Below, in pieces: positions 60,611 to 64,000 of a stretch of DNA of 64,000 nt. The stretch lies in assembly GCA_003342895.1 (NCBI GenBank), contig PTFA01000195.1, positions 1,426,001 to 1,490,000 on the forward strand, read 5' to 3'. A model generated the notes under the pieces. It was not told the origin of the DNA and did no database searches. It saw only the letters and a list, made by a program, of their open reading frames with translations. A program made the position numbers and the translations under genes. Each line of letters opens with the position of its first letter. The stretch's first letter is position 1. This DNA is from Casuarius casuarius (taxonomy: Eukaryota > Chordata > Aves > Casuariiformes > Casuariidae).

Positions 60611-62609
60611 CCCCAAGAAAGAATGGCTCAATATTTTGATTTAAAACAGTTTCATTTCTGTTTTGCAACACAACACTTGTTTTGCTGAAATCAGTGCTTG
60701 ATTATACCTGAGGTAAGATCTAATTTCTGTAGAAACTTCTTCATTACTAAATGAAAGCATATAAATGCCATTACCTCCCCTTTCAAGCTTCCTTCCAGCT
60801 CACAGGCAAAAAACAGCGTGTTGCTTCTAGGCAAAGGGCAGTTATGAAAAAGATGTCCCTGGTCACCAAAAAGGTGATGCTTAAGACTGCCAGAGAGAAC
60901 TGTCCTTTAGGGAGAAAGAACAGAACTTATTCTTCCAGATTTGCCCAGCCCCAACCTTGCCTGTGATTTTTTTCCAAGTATATTGGCTTTGGCTTAGATA
61001 AATAAGTACATGGAGTAGAAAAGCTTTCCAGATCTGCTGTGAACATAATTTCAAGGGCCTCATGCAGGTGTAGACACTTGGCTTAATAACATTCTACAGC
61101 CAAACATGCAATGCTTGGCTGTATTATGGAAAGCAGCGATAGGCATGCATAAAAGCACGATAGGCAAACAAATTCACTATTAGCCTAACCTCAGTATGCC
61201 AGATAACGAAATACTATTTTTCGTTTAGAAATATCATTAAAAAAACTACCTTGTGAACAACCATTGTGAGAGCCACAAGCTTGGTCCTTCTGCAGCTCTC
61301 GCACTATAAATCTCAAAACACCCATCTTTACCTTCCAGGGACACTTATTTCTTGTCCCAGAGGCGATTTATTCAACGAGAGAGAAGAAAGTAGCACTGCG
61401 GCATTTCTTCCTTAAGCGGGAGGCAGCTGTAATGCACACCGAATCCTCCATTTCAGCCCTGCCAAGCAAGGCTATCAAGCCAACACATCTTTACCTGCCA
61501 CGGCTGCTTATCCGGGCAGCCCGCTGCAGAAGCTGAGCTAGCACCCTAATGCCTTGCGCTGGCAGGGAGCTTCTGTCACCTCCCAGCACCTTCTCCCTGG
61601 CAGACTTTCCATTGCTACTTGCAGAGTGCCAGCGTTTGGGCTAGTTAAAGCTGGCACAAACACAAGTTGAATCTGGTCCTATAAATTTAAATAGTCAAAA
61701 GTAATTATATTTACATGTACTACCGAATAAATAAATTTGCTCTTATGCTAAGGCTTTGTGCTGCAAGTCCTATGCCAACTGTTGTGGTTAAGCTGTTAAC
61801 CCCCCCAAATCATGGATTATAACGAACATGCTGACAAACTCTTAACTTTAGTGGCACAAAAGCAGCAATAATTCTCAATATTGATTAATTTAGTTAGTTA
61901 AACCTGCAGTCTAAGCTTATAACCATTCAGTGATAAATTGAGACTGACCTGCTGCTCAAGCAGGTTTTTTGATGAAGGATAGGATCAGCTTTAGGTCTCC
62001 ACAGAAATACTTGTCCATTTACCATTTTCAATTAGGGAAGGCCATGAGTAAGGGAAAGCACAACATGGCCGCTTAAACTGGTCAATTATACTTAAAGCAC
62101 CAATAGAGAGAAAGTGAGTGAGCACAGGATATATCATCCTAGAAATACAGGATTTTTCAAAGTTTGTCATCAACTGGTAAAATAAACTTTTAAAGATGAC
62201 AGCTAATCAGACTGTTTTTACTGATCGCTTTATCTGATACGATTTCTCACAGCATATTTCAACAATTATTTTACTCCCCTCTCTGGAAAAGACTGGACCA
62301 TCAATTGTCTTGAATAAAATTTCTTTTTCTGAGCAGTTGTTGTATGATGTGAATAATTATCTTATATCTACTCCTCAGTGCTTGAATGGAATCTCAACTT
62401 ATCACTATTAGACGGTATCAAACAATCTCTTATTCATACCCTTTATCTGATATTACTGACTTCCACAGGTAACCCTTGCTTCCAAAAGAAATGCTTAGGC
62501 AATCCTGAAGTTTCTGTTTGTTTAAATATACAGTTACTTCTGGGAAATAGAGCCCAATCCATCTCAGTTCTAAAATCCTCCCAGAATTATCATCTTTTCC
62601 TTCAGAAGG

Positions 62610-62626
62610 AAAAAAAAAAAAAAAAA
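62610..62626. repeat. A17 homopolymer
   Basis: Run of 17 A. No SINE or processed-pseudogene body was recognised upstream. Confidence 0.9.
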
Positions 62627-63633
62627 GTGTTTCCATAGCAAGTAAGTACAAATTTGTCAATATTGATAGTGGTTTTTCACCTATTATGTATCACAAGTTC
62701 CCTCAGAAGATGGAAATAAAACTGCCAGCTGCTGCCAAGAATACAGGGATGATATCAAGCATACATTTTCCTAGTCCACTGGGCCAAGAAAAGATTAAAT
62801 CTGACTCAAGCCCTCTCATTCTCCAAGAAACATTTAACTCTTCTCATGAACTGTCATATGTTCTAGTCATTCCACTGCACAAAGTCATCTAACTAATGGT
62901 GTAAAATATAGCAAATTCATACTTTAATCTGCATTTATTCTGTTGGCTTAACTAAAGATTTTACTACTAGAAAAGGTGGGAGATGACAAAGAAAAGCAAG
63001 GACTGCGTGTTGCTTTTTTAAGCACTTATGACTAGAATTGTAATCCTGCCCAAAGAAGGCAAAGTTGTTTTTAGACTCATAAGTGTAACAACAATGCTGC
63101 TTTCTGTTTCTTCATTGGAGCAGAAGTGATAATGCTGCTTTTCCAGTGCATTTAGTGCAGATATATGTATAATCAGGAACTGCTGACTTAATGTGATTTT
63201 GTTGCTTGTCATTAAACATAAAATAACTCTGGTACAAAACATTTAGAAAGAAATGCCATTTGATAAAATATGGGGGAAGATACAGGGGGATTAAAATCTT
63301 CAAGTGGATTTAAAACCTAACAGGGGTTAACACCATCCATTCAAATTATTTACAAATGCATTTAATGTGTCAAGACTTCAAACATAAAATACTTTCTGTT
63401 CAAAATCTAAGTAAAATTAAAATGTTAGAACTCAGCATATTCCTGTTTTTCTTATTCTAACAAGCAATTTAAGGCTTACTACAAATGTCAAAAGGATATA
63501 GCAGTTTTTAGTTTATATTAACCAGCTTGTGCTAACATGAAACATCATAGAAATTCAGCCCCTTTCCTGCATCTAGGGGATACTGACGGTTGCATTTGCA
63601 GAATCTTAAACCAGAGATTACCCAGCAGCTTAC

Positions 63634-63742
63634 CGTGAAGTGTCATGCTGGACTGGCGATGTGGCCGTGGTTACAAGCTCTTTACTGCTGCCTATCAGCA
63701 CAGGAGACGTGGCTGCATCCTTTCTAGGCCCTGAAATTGTCC
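63634..63742 (-). CDS. Internal coding exon, unidentified gene (probable penultimate coding exon)
   Basis: Read on the minus strand, this 109-nt segment is preceded by a strong pyrimidine tract ending in TTTCTTCCACAG and followed by the donor ACG/GTAAGC. Two of its three frames are stopped; the open one starts after 2 nt and leaves 2 nt at the end. It encodes about 35 residues rich in Ser, Thr, Ala and Val (for example ATSPVLIGSSKELVTTATSP), typical of a disordered cytoplasmic or nuclear tail. There is no recognisable domain, membrane segment or cysteine pattern. The phase fits exactly with the acceptor at 38195 (CG+G = Arg), which is the main reason to treat the two as one gene. The splice sites and open frame are seen directly; that it is a real exon is inference. 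I do not recognise the protein. Additional or alternative exons inside the intron cannot be excluded. Confidence 0.62.
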
Positions 63743-64000
63743 CTGTGGAAGAAACTGAAGACAATTAAGGCAGATATTAGAGGCTAGTAAGTTTTGGACA
63801 GCTATTTCATGATTCCACATTACAACAGAACACCATGACCAAAAGTTGTGCCATTCTTTGGTGTACTGTAGATACAGTGAGATGGCGAAGAAGGCATTAT
63901 CAGCTGACACTGTTGTGCAAAACATGTTTTTCAGGATCATGTAAAATCATATTTCTATAATAAGCCATACACTACAGCCTTTATCTTTCCATCTGAGGTT
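63743..64000. other. Putative intron upstream of the 63.6-kb exon
   Basis: On the minus strand this leads into the strong pyrimidine tract and acceptor of the exon at 63742. No other feature seen. Confidence 0.45.

Larger units (their letters stand above)
55986..63633. other. 5' part of the putative 25-kb intron
   Basis: About 7.6 kb without a recognised repeat family or supported exon. It contains stretches that look like non-coding elements (59400-59590, 60460-60610), a 103-codon minus-strand open frame (58247-58558), a locally GC-richer patch at 61400-61640 and a 17-nt A-run at 62610-62626. Confidence 0.45.

Noticed and set aside
61495..61572. Possible 78-nt symmetric cassette exon on the minus strand, phase-compatible with both exons of the main gene
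   Set aside because: The acceptor is preceded by a purine-rich tract (GGTGCTGGGAGGTGACAG) with no polypyrimidine run, so splicing there is unlikely. The patch is only mildly GC-rich.
1..64000. CRISPR arrays, rRNA, bacterial operons, intact LTR retroviruses
   Set aside because: No regularly spaced repeats, no rRNA-like conserved sequence, no paired LTRs and no retroviral gene order were seen; the window is ordinary vertebrate nuclear DNA.

Overview
The window is nuclear DNA from an amniote vertebrate, almost certainly a bird. The best evidence is a fairly young, 5'-truncated CR1 LINE at about 50.4-50.8 kb that ends in the avian octamer-like tail (ATTCTGTG ACTCTG). It is surrounded by much older CR1 fragments in both orientations and by several MIR-like SINE fossils. 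The DNA is AT-leaning, gene-poor and full of stop codons. There are no bacterial-style operons, and no tRNA or rRNA gene, CRISPR array or intact transposon could be recognised. Most open frames in the window are chance frames in non-coding sequence.

Two pieces of minus-strand protein-coding structure can be argued for. The better one is a pair of exons at 63634-63742 and 37982-38195. Both have canonical splice sites, their phases fit (2 nt carried over plus 1 nt), and the second ends in a stop codon. They look like the penultimate and last coding exons of one gene with an intron of about 25 kb. The C-terminal region they encode is Ser/Thr/Arg-rich, and I do not recognise the gene. The weaker one is a pair at 2593-2715 and 1090-1311, also minus strand with canonical sites and matching phase. 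The first of these encodes a start-Met followed by a signal-peptide-like hydrophobic stretch, so it may be the start of a second gene downstream of the first. This is a hypothesis built by hand.

Layout: 0-3 kb, the candidate 5' exons. 3-11 kb, unassigned sequence with a few simple repeats. 11.3-12 kb, antisense CR1. 12-16 kb, MIR and CR1 fossils. 16.95-19.25 kb, two diverged copies of one block of about 330 bp. 21.7-23.4 kb, CR1 then MIR. 24.6-24.8 kb, a small element with inverted ends. 26.4-29.5 kb, an isolated GC-rich, CpG-containing stretch with palindromes. 31-33.4 kb, CR1 and MIR. 36.5-38.2 kb, last coding exon, likely 3' UTR and a conserved-looking AT-rich block. 38.2-63.6 kb, the large putative intron carrying a MIR, several CR1 pieces (including a 1.5 kb reverse-transcriptase fossil at 54.5-56 kb) and microsatellites. 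63.6 kb to the end, the penultimate exon and the next intron.

No previously undescribed multi-gene system is visible. The items most worth a second look are the two exon pairs, a perfect 14-bp hairpin at 25695-25733, the duplicated block at 17/19 kb, and several stretches that read like conserved non-coding elements.
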